From NCBI RefSeq assembly GCF_002209355.2, contig NZ_CP106855.1, positions 992,001 through 1,056,000 on the forward strand: DNA of 64,000 bases, read 5' to 3'. The notes beneath the pieces are model-generated. The model was not told the origin of the DNA and made no database searches. It saw only the letters and a program-made list of their open reading frames with translations. Each line of letters opens with the position of its first letter. Positions within the stretch are counted from its first letter, which is position 1. Shown one piece after another: positions 26,985 through 36,166 of the stretch. The position numbers and the translations under genes are program-made. This DNA comes from Bdellovibrio sp. SKB1291214 (lineage in GTDB: Bacteria; Bdellovibrionota; Bdellovibrionia; Bdellovibrionales; Bdellovibrionaceae).

Positions 26985-28709
26985 TTACTCAAATAACGGA
27001 CGCCAGCTCAACACAAAATTCGAGCTACTGGTCCCATTCATAGGTTTTCCATCTGTTAAAAATTCCACCTTCGAGTTAAATTCACGCGTCAACGCCTGAG
27101 CTTCCACGTCATTTGCAGGGACACGGGCGCCCATAGGTGCAATTTCAGAAATCGGAACATCAATTTGGCGAGTCGTTATACAACCGGCCACTTCATCACC
27201 GAATGGATTCTTAAAATAACAATTTTTATTCGCGACAAAGTTATACATTCGAAATGTCACAGAGGCCTTTTGGGATTTAGCTTCGAACTTCCAAGACTGA
27301 CCCACATGTTGATAGACGCTTGAGATTTTTTTAAAACCAAACTTCCAAGGCATTTCCGAACGTTTATACGAGTCTACAAACTCTGGACTGTTGTGCAGAA
27401 CAAAGCTTCTTAGCATCAGAGCCGCCGTTTGATAACCGTATGCCGCCGAGAATGCACAATGACTACCATATTTCGCATTAACCACCCCCACATTCGGTGC
27501 GGTTTCATAATAGTCATCCGTTTCAAAAACTTGGGCATTTAACTTGTTACTAACAACGTTGTCGTCTTTTGAAGCCCATACCATCAAAGGCGTCTGGACC
27601 TTATTAGGTAAATTCCAAAAATTATTACTCTTAAAAAATTCCGGTGTTGTGCTTGCGATACCACGTCTTTGTAAAGAGGTGGAAGCCATATCGCCCAGGT
27701 ATGATGGCATCTGCTTTCGTGCAGGCAATTGGTCATCCGCAACCATTTCGGGAATATCCGTCAAATAGCCCCGAGCCTTTCGGAACTGAGAGCGAGTCAT
27801 CATATTAAACACGGGACCAATAACATTATCACTATATAGATGCTCCAAAGTGGGCTTTAAGGAAATAACCGGGCACACCGCTGTCGCTGAGTTATAAACT
27901 TTTTGTCCATTTCCCATTGGATACATGTCGTTAAAGGCCGCGCCGAATACGGCTGCATTTCCACCTAAGCTCATGCCCATTAAGTGCATACTAGAAATAC
28001 GGTCACGATGGGCCCATTTTTCACGAAGCCATTTACCAGCCAACAAAGCTTCATAGCCCTCACTCCATCCGCCCAATGAAAAGTGGGAGTTGGCGATCAG
28101 ATAGTCCAAACCGGTCTGATTCGCTAATAACACGACGTTAAATGGAGCCAAGTCGAACAACTGAATTAAGTGAGTGACGTTAAAGGCGTTCTGGTCAGCA
28201 CCACAAAAAACCCCACACTTCATGACGACCAGTGGACGAGGTCGAGAATCTTGTTTAAGCGCTACAATAGCAGGTACCACAACACCGTTTGATAATGGAA
28301 TTTGCAGACTTGTGACTTGGGGATGCTTAAAAAATTTATACTCATCCACTGCCATCTTAGCCAGACTCAAAATCCCCTTTGGAGATCCATAAGCCAACTC
28401 AGACTGGCAATCATTCATGAACTGTTTAACGGCTTTAAAGTATTCTTCCGTTGTACGTTTTTTTGATAGAAGTTGATCTTCGAAAAACTTAGGATCGCAC
28501 TCAGGAGCGACATCCTTATTATTTTCCGCTTTTGGAACTCGGTTAAGAATTCCAAGGACCGAGGTCGCGGTTGGATCCACAGCCTTAGTCAATTCCAACA
28601 GGAATTCAGAATCATTCTGTTCCTGATTGATTATCGAGACTTGCGCCAGAGCTTCAGTGCTCAACACGACGAAAGATAATGCGATAATTGCGGTTCTTAA
28701 GGAAACCAT
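26985..28709 (-). CDS. Secreted alpha/beta hydrolase-fold protein
   Basis: 574 residues with a signal peptide ending ALAQ. The nucleophile elbow is GMSLGG (Ser 247), later come an acid in VWASKDDNVVSN and a His in KYGSHCAFSAAYGYQ, the order of an alpha/beta hydrolase triad. The block PRPLVVMKCGVFCGADQNA resembles the oxyanion-hole strand. About 140 residues follow the catalytic core as a beta-rich tail with two cysteines. A secreted or periplasmic esterase or peptidase is likely; the substrate is unknown. AGGTG six bases before the ATG supports the start. Confidence 0.78.
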   Translation of the reverse strand: MVSLRTAIIALSFVVLSTEALAQVSIINQEQNDSEFLLELTKAVDPTATSVLGILNRVPKAENNKDVAPECDPKFFEDQLLSKKRTTEEYFKAVKQFMNDCQSELAYGSPKGILSLAKMAVDEYKFFKHPQVTSLQIPLSNGVVVPAIVALKQDSRPRPLVVMKCGVFCGADQNAFNVTHLIQLFDLAPFNVVLLANQTGLDYLIANSHFSLGGWSEGYEALLAGKWLREKWAHRDRISSMHLMGMSLGGNAAVFGAAFNDMYPMGNGQKVYNSATAVCPVISLKPTLEHLYSDNVIGPVFNMMTRSQFRKARGYLTDIPEMVADDQLPARKQMPSYLGDMASTSLQRRGIASTTPEFFKSNNFWNLPNKVQTPLMVWASKDDNVVSNKLNAQVFETDDYYETAPNVGVVNAKYGSHCAFSAAYGYQTAALMLRSFVLHNSPEFVDSYKRSEMPWKFGFKKISSVYQHVGQSWKFEAKSQKASVTFRMYNFVANKNCYFKNPFGDEVAGCITTRQIDVPISEIAPMGARVPANDVEAQALTREFNSKVEFLTDGKPMNGTSSSNFVLSWRPLFE

Positions 28710-28848
28710 TTGTTACACCTCACGTGCTTCAAATGGCTTATCGGACCTAACCAACTGGCATTAATGACAGGTCCCTGTTTGTCAAAAGCATCGACAAAAC
28801 AGGGAACCTACAGAGGAGAAAGTTAATTGAATCTCGACGATCGTCGCG

Positions 28849-29553
28849 TTAAGCAATCTTTTTGATCTGTGCAAGCTTATCTTTCAATACGGTGTTTTCG
28901 TGTTTCAAAGCATTCACTTCCGAAGAAAGCTGATTCACTTTTCTGCGCAAAAATTCCGCTTCCTGACTTACAGCTGAACCTGGCGAATCATCGGAGTCAC
29001 CTACGATGTTAGGTTTCATATCTTTCTTTGCTACATTTCCATCCGAAGTCAGTGGCGGCATATTTATATTGAAAGCCGTCGTGTTCAGAATCTCTTCAAT
29101 GTTTTCAGGAATATGAAGTTCTGGATCGACTTTTTCCAGGCGAATAATACCTTGGCTTACAAAGCCACGCACTTCCGTCAGCATCTTAGAGATACTCGTT
29201 CCCTTTTCCGCTGGCGTCGGAGCCGCCTCGGCCATCAAGTCCGTAATTTTTCTTTTTGAAATTGGAGGCAGACAGCTTAACAGCTGTTCGATTTGTTCAT
29301 CAGGATTGCCGTGCAATGCATACGCAAGGGTCATAGGCTGGACGCGAGAAAAGATCTCGACCAAGTACTGGCCCTCCCATCCATAAACTCGCCCGATTGT
29401 TAGAATTCTTTTCCGAAGAGCTTCTTCCCAAACAGGATTCTCGCCCGCGATAAGAGTTAAAAATTGTTCTCTCTTCGTAGTTGGTGATGTCTCCAACAAC
29501 TGAAGCAATTGAAAGAACCCGCCCTTTTTTTTGTATCTGTCTAGCATTCCCAT
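28849..29553 (-). CDS. FliG C-domain-like protein with coiled-coil tail
   Basis: About 234 residues, soluble. After MLDRYKKKGGFFQLLQLLETS come two segments resembling FliG motor-switch repeats: FLTLIAGENPVWEEALRKRILTIGRV and LVEIFSRVQPMTLAYALHGNPDEQIEQLLSCLPPISKRKITDLM (the latter like the FliG AL-G-x(n)-ILS-NM stretch). The last 40 residues are a heptad-like coiled coil (VNQLSSEVNALKHENTVLKDKL). It is not FliG itself; no flagellar genes adjoin. The start is uncertain: ATG at 29553 or 29547, with TTG at 29580 possible. Confidence 0.6.
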   Translation of the reverse strand: MGMLDRYKKKGGFFQLLQLLETSPTTKREQFLTLIAGENPVWEEALRKRILTIGRVYGWEGQYLVEIFSRVQPMTLAYALHGNPDEQIEQLLSCLPPISKRKITDLMAEAAPTPAEKGTSISKMLTEVRGFVSQGIIRLEKVDPELHIPENIEEILNTTAFNINMPPLTSDGNVAKKDMKPNIVGDSDDSPGSAVSQEAEFLRRKVNQLSSEVNALKHENTVLKDKLAQIKKIA

Positions 29554-29904
29554 ATTTGTTATATCGGAAACGACTTTCAAGACTAAAGGATTAAGACCAG
29601 GTAATTCGGTCTCACACCGAGAATATCATCCTTGAAAGCTTCCTCACCTTCCATAACCCATCTATTGTCCAAAACATCTCCGCAAAACTAAAGATTTATC
29701 AAAATAAATCTCATCTCTATCCATCCTCCCGTCTCACAACAAAACACCCCCATATGTGAAGGGTTGGAATAAAAAAAGCGAAGTGGTGAGCATCGCTTTG
29801 GTGGTATTAGATTTAGAAAAGATGCATTCTCTGCAAAAGGTATTTCAAGGTTCGAACCAAAAAACCCGATTTGGATTTTCTATTCTGAAATTCGATCGAC
29901 AGCA
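29554..29904. other. Intergenic region, about 350 bp, with one terminator
   Basis: No gene is visible on either strand. It lies downstream of the minus-strand VWA lipoprotein gene and upstream of the minus-strand FliG-like gene, so it should hold the end of the first transcript (hairpin at 29771-29799) and the promoter of the second. Confidence 0.5.
29771..29799 (-). terminator. Intrinsic terminator downstream of the VWA lipoprotein gene
   Basis: On the minus strand AAAGCGA pairs with TCGCTTT around an 11-base loop, and the stem runs into four or more T. It lies about 105 bases past the stop codon of the lipoprotein gene at 29905. Confidence 0.75.
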
Positions 29905-31053
29905 TTAGATGCCGCATTTATACGACAAGTTCACTGTCGTTCCCGGAGAAAGCGTCTGTGAGAATGTCAGAACATTTCCATTGATAGAGTGAGCGACATT
30001 CGTACCAGACACACTCACCACGACATCCGTTGGATTAGAACAATTCAGTAAGATGTCTTTGATCTTAGCCTGAATCGAAGTCTGAATCGTACCCAACTGG
30101 CCTGTATAATCAGAAGAACAGATATCTGCAGACACTCCCCAAGCTGGGCTCGTCGTAGTGAATGCTAGATAAGCTGTGCCGATCGCACCGGATACCAAGC
30201 CTCTGGTGTCTTGATTTGGATTATCTCCAAGGACTTGGCTGTTTTGCTGAGCCAAGCAAGAACTATCACGAACCACAATAGCATGAATCGATAAGGAGTT
30301 GTATTTTGCGTCACCTAAAACAGATTTCACAGTCTTAGGCAAAGTCGAAGGCTGATCCAGATTGGACAAAGGATAACCATTCGACCAAACCGCGCTCGAA
30401 CTTCTTTCATCTTCATCAGACAAGAAGATAATAGATAAGTGAGCATCCGTACGGATGAAACTACTTGGATTGTTCTGTACAATTAAGTTCGCAGAATAAA
30501 TACCGCGCTCATCACCCGATGGGCAATTCGCAGCATAACCACTAGAATATCCCGAAGTATTGATCGAGCTAGCACCATTATTTCTCAAATAATTCGCGAT
30601 AAAGTTCTCACAAGCTTGTGTTTCTGTTCTTTGAATCGCAGCATTAAACAACGCCAGTCTATTTGAGTTTGATGGAGTGATATATTTTGACCCATCACCA
30701 TAAGAGATCAGTTGCCCACCTTGAGGAAACTTACCTCCGCTAACATCCGTCGTCGTGATCGCGATTCTATAATCAACTTTCGAAGCATCTAAATTTTGAA
30801 TAAAATTGGCAAAGCGAGGGGCCAATCGTTTTTGTTCAAACGACATAGAAGCCGAGTTATCGTTAACAATTAGAATGTCAACCTTACCTGCCCCTGCCGT
30901 CACAGAGTACGAGTATGCTTTCTTATTATTAGAAACCACACAGTTTGTGCTGGCATTACAGTCAGCGCTGCTTACCCCGAAATTCACAGGGGAGCAACCC
31001 ACGTAAAATCCGACGGCAAATGCTAGTGCTGTTAATCTGGTAAGTGTTTTCAT
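29905..31053 (-). CDS. Von Willebrand factor A-domain lipoprotein
   Basis: 382 residues. The lipobox YVGC puts the lipidated Cys at 20. The VWA fold starts with VDILIVNDNSASM, a MIDAS metal site D65-x-S67-x-S69, and later has the second metal-site strand LSIIFLSDEDERSS and the strand LSIHAIVV. Several Cys pairs suggest an exported protein. It ends in a 45-residue beta segment (VVVSVSGTNVAHSING). It is likely an outer-membrane adhesion or protein-binding lipoprotein. The start at ATG 31053 has AGAGGTG upstream. Confidence 0.85.
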   Translation of the reverse strand: MKTLTRLTALAFAVGFYVGCSPVNFGVSSADCNASTNCVVSNNKKAYSYSVTAGAGKVDILIVNDNSASMSFEQKRLAPRFANFIQNLDASKVDYRIAITTTDVSGGKFPQGGQLISYGDGSKYITPSNSNRLALFNAAIQRTETQACENFIANYLRNNGASSINTSGYSSGYAANCPSGDERGIYSANLIVQNNPSSFIRTDAHLSIIFLSDEDERSSSAVWSNGYPLSNLDQPSTLPKTVKSVLGDAKYNSLSIHAIVVRDSSCLAQQNSQVLGDNPNQDTRGLVSGAIGTAYLAFTTTSPAWGVSADICSSDYTGQLGTIQTSIQAKIKDILLNCSNPTDVVVSVSGTNVAHSINGNVLTFSQTLSPGTTVNLSYKCGI

Positions 31054-31427
31054 AGACACACCTCTCTGACCTGGATATATCCAATCTCAGTGCCAGATTC
31101 GAACGGACCTCCTAAGTATAGGTAATTCAAAGATATTTCTAGTTCCGTCCAATTCCACCAAACAGGCCCCGATCGTCGAATTCTTAGACAGCGGCCCCTT
31201 AAGGGCGCTCTTTCTTGTGGAATTTCAGTATTTTAGCGGATCAGAGGAGCCCTAGGCTGAAGGAGCGATTTTGGGCTAGCCACACGAAAGCCTTTGAGCC
31301 CTTCCTAAAAATTCCCATAATGAAAAGAGATTAATTTCTGCGTGACGTTGGGTCGCATGGAAGTCGCCCAATTAGTACAAATGTTTTTCTCTAGATTCCA
31401 TCGATGAATGACAGCAAGGATATTAGA
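31054..31427. other. Divergent intergenic region, about 375 bp
   Basis: No gene is visible. It lies between the minus-strand VWA lipoprotein and the plus-strand anchored protein and should carry both promoters. A GC-rich CAGCGGCCCCTTAAGGGCGCT stretch around 31190-31210 can fold weakly. A T-arm-like piece near 31085-31110 was examined and is not a tRNA. Confidence 0.4.
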
Positions 31428-31973
31428 ATGATTTATAAGTTAATCGGCACATTGGTAATCTTAACCGCCGGCGTCCTAGCCTTCCTGATTGTACAAGATG
31501 GTCCTACAGGTAACTTTATCCGCAAAAGCACATCATCCGAAAACTGTGTACAACTCACGCCAGCTCAACAACTTGTGAAATTGATCAATGATGATATCGA
31601 TAATTTAAAGCGCGAAGGCCAACTTCCCCAACAATGGAACTCCATCGCGACTATTGAATACAAAGTAAGATCAGAGCTTGCGCGCACGTTATTAGGAAGC
31701 GAAAAACTAACTCTTCAAAGGGTAAAGGAAGGCGCTTTCTTCCTAGAAGTAGAAGTTCTTGATATGCCTGACGAAATTGACCCGGGAATAATCCTTCAAA
31801 TGAGCCTAAAGGATATCAAAACAAAAAACAAAATCTTCGAAATCGGCCGCACCTATCTAATGAGCACTCTCAACAGACAGCAGCCGCCAGCCAAACAAAA
31901 AGCTCCACAGCAGCAGTCAAATCCACCAGCACAACCGAGCGCAGCTCAACCACCCGTAAAATCATCGAAGTAG
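31428..31973 (+). CDS. Membrane-anchored protein with Gln/Pro-rich tail, unknown
   Basis: About 181 residues: one N-terminal membrane helix (LIGTLVILTAGVLAFLIV), a central alpha/beta region of about 110 residues, and a low-complexity tail of Pro, Gln and Lys (QQPPAKQKAPQQQ). I recognise no family. The start at 31428 is preferred because AAGGA lies seven bases upstream; the ATG at 31404 lacks a site. The tail could bind other envelope parts. Confidence 0.55.
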   Translation: MIYKLIGTLVILTAGVLAFLIVQDGPTGNFIRKSTSSENCVQLTPAQQLVKLINDDIDNLKREGQLPQQWNSIATIEYKVRSELARTLLGSEKLTLQRVKEGAFFLEVEVLDMPDEIDPGIILQMSLKDIKTKNKIFEIGRTYLMSTLNRQQPPAKQKAPQQQSNPPAQPSAAQPPVKSSK

Positions 31974-32028
31974 CGACGACATCGGCGGATTTCAGAAATC
32001 AGCCATATAAACTAATATTTGTTTTAGT

Positions 32029-32760
32029 TCACCTGCTTAAAGGTTGCCCTAGCATCACCGCTTCTGCTTCAATACCACCAACACCCCAGCCCAAAGCTGC
32101 TAAGCCATTCACCATCGTTGTATGGGAATCCGTACCCACCAGCGTATCAGGGAATGCATACTCGCCGTGTTGGCCTTTCGCGTTCCAAATTGTCTTACCC
32201 AGATATTCTAAATTCACTTGATGGCAAATTCCCGTGCCCGGAGGAACCACACGGAAATTGTGGAAAGCACGCTGCCCCCATTTTAGGAACACATAGCGTT
32301 CGTGATTACGGTTGAATTCCATATTCACATTTTCTTGAAAGCTTGAAGGGGTCCCGAAAGAATCCACCATAACGGAGTGATCGATAACCAAATCAACTGG
32401 CACCAGCGGATTGATTTTCGTTGGATCTCCACCCAATGATTTCATGGCGTCTCTCATGGCAGCTAAATCTACCACCGCAGGAACGCCGGTAAAATCTTGC
32501 ATCAAAACGCGCGCTGGAAAAAATGAAATTTCACGAGAGAGCGATTCTTTACTCAGACTCAACAACGAGTCGATATCTTCTTTAGTGACATGAACGCCGT
32601 CTTCGTGGCGCAGAAGATTTTCTAAAAGAACTCTAAGTGAGTTTGGAAGTTTTTTTAAATTCGGATGGGAAATTTTTTTCTGATTGAAGATCGTATATTC
32701 TTTCCCACCGACCTTGAGTTTGTCTTTTGTCTTAAAGCTGTCTTTTGACTGTACCAACAT
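32029..32760 (-). pseudogene. acnA: Truncated aconitase A (N-terminal quarter only)
   Basis: 243 codons that match the N-terminus of AcnA/IRP-type aconitase: [110 protein letters not shown]. The frame stops right after this last block. Normal enzymes run to about 900 residues, and the three Cys ligands of the 4Fe-4S cluster and the swivel domain are missing. It is a remnant left by a 3' deletion or rearrangement. The start and a GGGAGGATC site are intact, 16 bases after the NUDIX gene. Confidence 0.9.
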
Positions 32761-32776
32761 GAGAGGATCCTCCCTC

Positions 32777-33325
32777 TCAATTCCACTCCTCGCGCAGAAT
32801 TTTATCAAGCCAAAAGGCGCCTATCTGGGTTTTCACATCAGTTAGTTTACCCTCTTGAATAAGCTTAATCAGATCTCGAGGAGCCACTTCGACGACTTCC
32901 AAAAACTCTCCCTGATCCAGACGTTGCTGAGTCTTGCTTAGATCCTTTGCCAAATACAAATCGATCTGCTCGTTGGAATATCCAATCACAGGGTGTATGG
33001 GGGTCAAAAATTTCCATTCGTTTGCGGAATATCCAGTCTCTTCAGTAAGTTCGCGTTTTGCAGTTACCAAACTGTCTTCGCCGTGGTCACGTTTACCCGC
33101 GGGGAACTCCAACATCACCTGCTTTACAGCATGGCGATACTGATGAACCATCACCACATTTCCATTAGGCAGCAGAGGGATCATCATCGCTGCACCAGGA
33201 TGAACGATGTATTCACGATGATACGTTTTTCCGTCAGGAGCCTGGACCTTATCCTCCTCCACTTTTAAAAAACGACCTTTGAACACTTGCTTGGATGACA
33301 GAGTTTTTTCTTCTAAATGCTTCAT
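32777..33325 (-). CDS. NUDIX hydrolase, ADP-ribose pyrophosphatase type
   Basis: 182 residues with a perfect Nudix box G-x5-E-x7-REL-x-EE-x-GY (GKRDHGED ... [10 protein letters not shown]). Before it is [21 protein letters not shown], as in ADP-ribose pyrophosphatases, and after it [18 protein letters not shown]. It hydrolyses nucleotide-sugar diphosphates such as ADP-ribose in the cytoplasm. It sits directly upstream of the broken aconitase gene on the same strand, so they may once have formed an operon. Confidence 0.9.
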   Translation of the reverse strand: MKHLEEKTLSSKQVFKGRFLKVEEDKVQAPDGKTYHREYIVHPGAAMMIPLLPNGNVVMVHQYRHAVKQVMLEFPAGKRDHGEDSLVTAKRELTEETGYSANEWKFLTPIHPVIGYSNEQIDLYLAKDLSKTQQRLDQGEFLEVVEVAPRDLIKLIQEGKLTDVKTQIGAFWLDKILREEWN

Positions 33326-33453
33326 ACAATGAGCGTCTCACGCTGGACTTAAGTCAGTCACGGTCTTTGTCGGAAGAAATATATATGCGAACCGAACTTC
33401 CATGATTTTATAAGTGCATAGAAGAAATAACGAATATTAGATCAGGAGGATCT

Positions 33454-34215
33454 ATGTTGTTTTTCCGTAAAGCGGGTGTCTTCTCTTTTTTAGCGATTCT
33501 TGCCAGTCTAATTTTTATTCAATCAGCAAATGCGGTGAGTGTTTCTCGGGGTCTTAAAGGCAATGCCCTTGGTGGTGGTTCGCACGCTTTGGGATTAGGT
33601 TTTTCAGTCGTCACTTCAAATCAAACAGATATGAATGCTGTTATTACAGAAAACAATGCTACCAATACAGCGAACTCAAAAGACATGACCTCCGCGTATG
33701 AATTTTATGCCAATTGGATTTATCGTTTTGGTGGCAGTCCCTATGCCTTCGTTTTACGCCCCTCGTATTTTATGCAAGAATCCAAAGGCTTTGGCACTGG
33801 TGGAGCCTATAATTATAATTTGAACGGATTCACGGTTTTTCCAATTGTTCGGATGTATCCATTGGAAAATGATTTCATTCATTTCTTCTTACAAGGCGGT
33901 GTTGGTTACGGTTCACTAACCGGGGAAATTGATGCCGCCACAAATAATTTGAAATTCAACGGATCAGCTTTCGGAGCCATGGCAGGCATGGGTGTGGATT
34001 TCTGTTTTACTGAATCGCATTGCGTGACGGTCGAGGGAAACATCCGATATCTCCCTGTAGAAAGAAACATGTCCGAAGGGGGTAACTGTTCCGGTAGCGC
34101 CATCACCGGGATTTCTCAATGCGGTAACGGCTTAGAGGTTGAACATGGCGGATCAGATTTAAGAACCACGATGTCTGGCGTCTTAGGTGTTATAGGTTAT
34201 ACGATGAATTTCTAA
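33454..34215 (+). CDS. Outer membrane beta-barrel protein
   Basis: 253 residues: a signal peptide ending SANA, a Gly/Ser-rich start (SRGLKGNALGGGSHALGLGFSV), then alternating aromatic strands (YEFYANWIYRFGG, DFIHFFLQGGVGYGSLTG), and a C-terminal strand VLGVIGYTMNF ending in Phe. Two Cys pairs (DFCFTESHC, GGNCSGSAITGISQC) probably form surface-loop disulfides. Function unknown. AGGAGGATCT precedes the ATG, and a strong terminator follows. Confidence 0.8.
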   Translation: MLFFRKAGVFSFLAILASLIFIQSANAVSVSRGLKGNALGGGSHALGLGFSVVTSNQTDMNAVITENNATNTANSKDMTSAYEFYANWIYRFGGSPYAFVLRPSYFMQESKGFGTGGAYNYNLNGFTVFPIVRMYPLENDFIHFFLQGGVGYGSLTGEIDAATNNLKFNGSAFGAMAGMGVDFCFTESHCVTVEGNIRYLPVERNMSEGGNCSGSAITGISQCGNGLEVEHGGSDLRTTMSGVLGVIGYTMNF

Positions 34216-34217
34216 TA

Positions 34218-34245
34218 AAAAAGGCTTCCTTAAGGAAGCCTTTTT
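34218..34245. terminator. Bidirectional intrinsic terminator
   Basis: AAAGGCTTCC pairs perfectly with GGAAGCCTTT around a TTAA loop, with an A-run before and T-run after. It sits between convergent genes (barrel protein, metallophosphoesterase) and can serve both. Confidence 0.92.
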
Positions 34246-34258
34246 GCCTGATTAAAAT

Positions 34259-35539
34259 TTACTTCACCGTTTTTGCTTCGGGCTCTTTCGCCACACACGG
34301 AACTCCGGGTTCTTCTAAGCCACAGGTAAAGTTCGTCTGCCCATCATAACCTTTCACAGTCCCTACCCATTTGCTATTGCTGTCTTTCTCAAGAACCATA
34401 TAACCATGGTTCGAGGGTAAGACATTGAATCCCGCAGGGATCAGCTTGCGAGTGGCAGCATCATAGTAATCCAGGGCCGTTCCACCCTCTCCCATCACTA
34501 CATGCACCGGACGATTTGTCGCCACTGCAATTTGCGTATTATGAATATGCCCCGCAAAAACCATTTTCACTTTTTTTGGAAGTGGCATTTCTTTCGTCAA
34601 TGTTTGCATATTCAAATTAACAGGTAAAACAGCTGCGGGACCATTCCAATTCGGAGCCAACCCCCAAATCGGACGGTGAACAACCAGCCACACTTCACTT
34701 TCAGATCGAGCGTTGATTGTCGTGATCATCTTGCGGTAATGTGCGCGCCACAAAGCCATCTCTGATCCCTTGGGATCCAACTTTTGATCCGACAAAGTGG
34801 CGTTATCGAAATTCACAATTAGCATATTGCCAAAGCTTGTGTAGCGAGTTTCTTGAAATTGAGGGCAAGAGTCTTCACCAAGAGGAGTTAGCAATTTACT
34901 AAAACCTTCGTGAGCGCGCTGGCAATCCTCATGATTACCGCGCACGAAAATGAAGGGCTTTGATTGTAGCAAAGGCGCTGCTGGTGCAATGAAATCGGCT
35001 TCCCAAGGGCGATAGCCATAACCAAGGGTCTCTTTGAATGGCGCGCATTTTACCGGGTCTTTGCAGGACTCACGATAATGATAGTCACCCACGTGAACAA
35101 TCAGATCTGCGTTTTCTTTGTCGATCGCTTTTACGATGCGCGCGAATGGCCATTGCTTTTCGTCATTACAGTCTTGGAAATAGTCACCCTTTAAACGACA
35201 CCCTGTATCGCCAAAAATAACGATACGCTTTGGTGTTTGGGGAATTGAAATTTCTTTTTCGTCCAAAACGACAGTCTTTGCACCCTCTGGCAAGGTAGCT
35301 TCGCAAACCGTCACCGTATCAAATTTTCGTTCTACGAGGGCGACCTGTTGGGAATCCGTTCCATTCGAAATGGTCACCTGATTGCATTTACCATCTTTCG
35401 GCTTGATGGTTCTTACGAATGAATTTTTTGTGTCTGCCAGACCCACGTATGTCAGGTTTTCCGCTTTATCGCTTGGCTTGTGAGCGCAAGCCGCCAGAAA
35501 GATCAACGCTAGTGCGGAGGAAGCTTTAAACAAACGCAT
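34259..35539 (-). CDS. Metallophosphoesterase lipoprotein
   Basis: 426 residues. Lipobox LAAC (Cys 18). The calcineurin-like metal-binding motifs appear in order: GDTG, LIVHVGDYHYRE, FVRGNHEDC, VHRPIWG and VFAGHIHN. The catalytic metal centre therefore looks complete. It is probably a periplasm-facing phosphatase on the membrane, similar to purple acid phosphatase-like exported enzymes. It starts two bases after the lipoprotein gene at 35542 stops, so they form an operon. Confidence 0.88.
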   Translation of the reverse strand: MRLFKASSALALIFLAACAHKPSDKAENLTYVGLADTKNSFVRTIKPKDGKCNQVTISNGTDSQQVALVERKFDTVTVCEATLPEGAKTVVLDEKEISIPQTPKRIVIFGDTGCRLKGDYFQDCNDEKQWPFARIVKAIDKENADLIVHVGDYHYRESCKDPVKCAPFKETLGYGYRPWEADFIAPAAPLLQSKPFIFVRGNHEDCQRAHEGFSKLLTPLGEDSCPQFQETRYTSFGNMLIVNFDNATLSDQKLDPKGSEMALWRAHYRKMITTINARSESEVWLVVHRPIWGLAPNWNGPAAVLPVNLNMQTLTKEMPLPKKVKMVFAGHIHNTQIAVATNRPVHVVMGEGGTALDYYDAATRKLIPAGFNVLPSNHGYMVLEKDSNSKWVGTVKGYDGQTNFTCGLEEPGVPCVAKEPEAKTVK

Positions 35540-35541
35540 TC

Positions 35542-36102
35542 CTAGTTCCCTTCAACTTTATTTTTTGCTTTTTGTCGTTTCAATTCAAGTTCGCAGACTT
35601 TCACTTTAGTTTCATACTCATCCTGACGTTTAACCAACGTGTCCTTATAACCCTTAAAGCGATCGATGCGGTCCCGCAAGCCTTCTTCAGTTACGCCCAC
35701 GATGTCTTTTTTATTTTCCACACCGATTTTAGAAAAATCTTCCTCGGACGTGACGTAAACACGGGACTCTGTCCAGCGCATTTTTCCATCGCCATTATTT
35801 TCAGCCTCGCCCATTTGCAGGCGGCAATCGCGAAGGACGCCGTACAAACCGCGGTTATCAAGATAACGAGGTCCCCCGAATACACGGGCTTCCAGATCGT
35901 AGACCTCATTTTCCAAAGTACGGAGTTGTTCGTTCATCGCAACTTTACGTTGATAAACCATATCACCATCTTTAATACCGATAGCACCGCTACCGACCGG
36001 AGCAGAATTGTCCAGTTTAGTATCTACTTTTTCAGCTTTGTTACGATTTGTAGCACATGCTACGAAAGATAAAGATAGAACTGCGATCATAAGCAAACGC
36101 AT
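35542..36102 (-). CDS. Lipoprotein with coiled-coil region, unknown
   Basis: About 186 residues. Lipobox VAC (Cys 16), then a Gly-rich spacer and long amphipathic helices (QLRTLENEVYDLEARVFGG, LVKRQDEYETKVKVCELELKRQKAK), probably a coiled coil. The family is not recognised. The start at 36102 has GGAGG eight bases upstream. It is co-transcribed with the metallophosphoesterase directly downstream and may present or tether it. Confidence 0.68.
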   Translation of the reverse strand: MRLLMIAVLSLSFVACATNRNKAEKVDTKLDNSAPVGSGAIGIKDGDMVYQRKVAMNEQLRTLENEVYDLEARVFGGPRYLDNRGLYGVLRDCRLQMGEAENNGDGKMRWTESRVYVTSEEDFSKIGVENKKDIVGVTEEGLRDRIDRFKGYKDTLVKRQDEYETKVKVCELELKRQKAKNKVEGN

Positions 36103-36166
36103 AAGGGTTTCCTCCATCAGAGGAAGACTTTAGAAGCGAAGCTTACCCAGGTCAATGGGCCCACTG

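Noticed and set aside
31085-31110. T-arm-like sequence (reverse complement TCCGTTCGAATCTGGC) suggesting a tRNA
   Set aside because: The T-stem has a mismatch and no matching acceptor 5' strand, D-arm or anticodon arm is found upstream.
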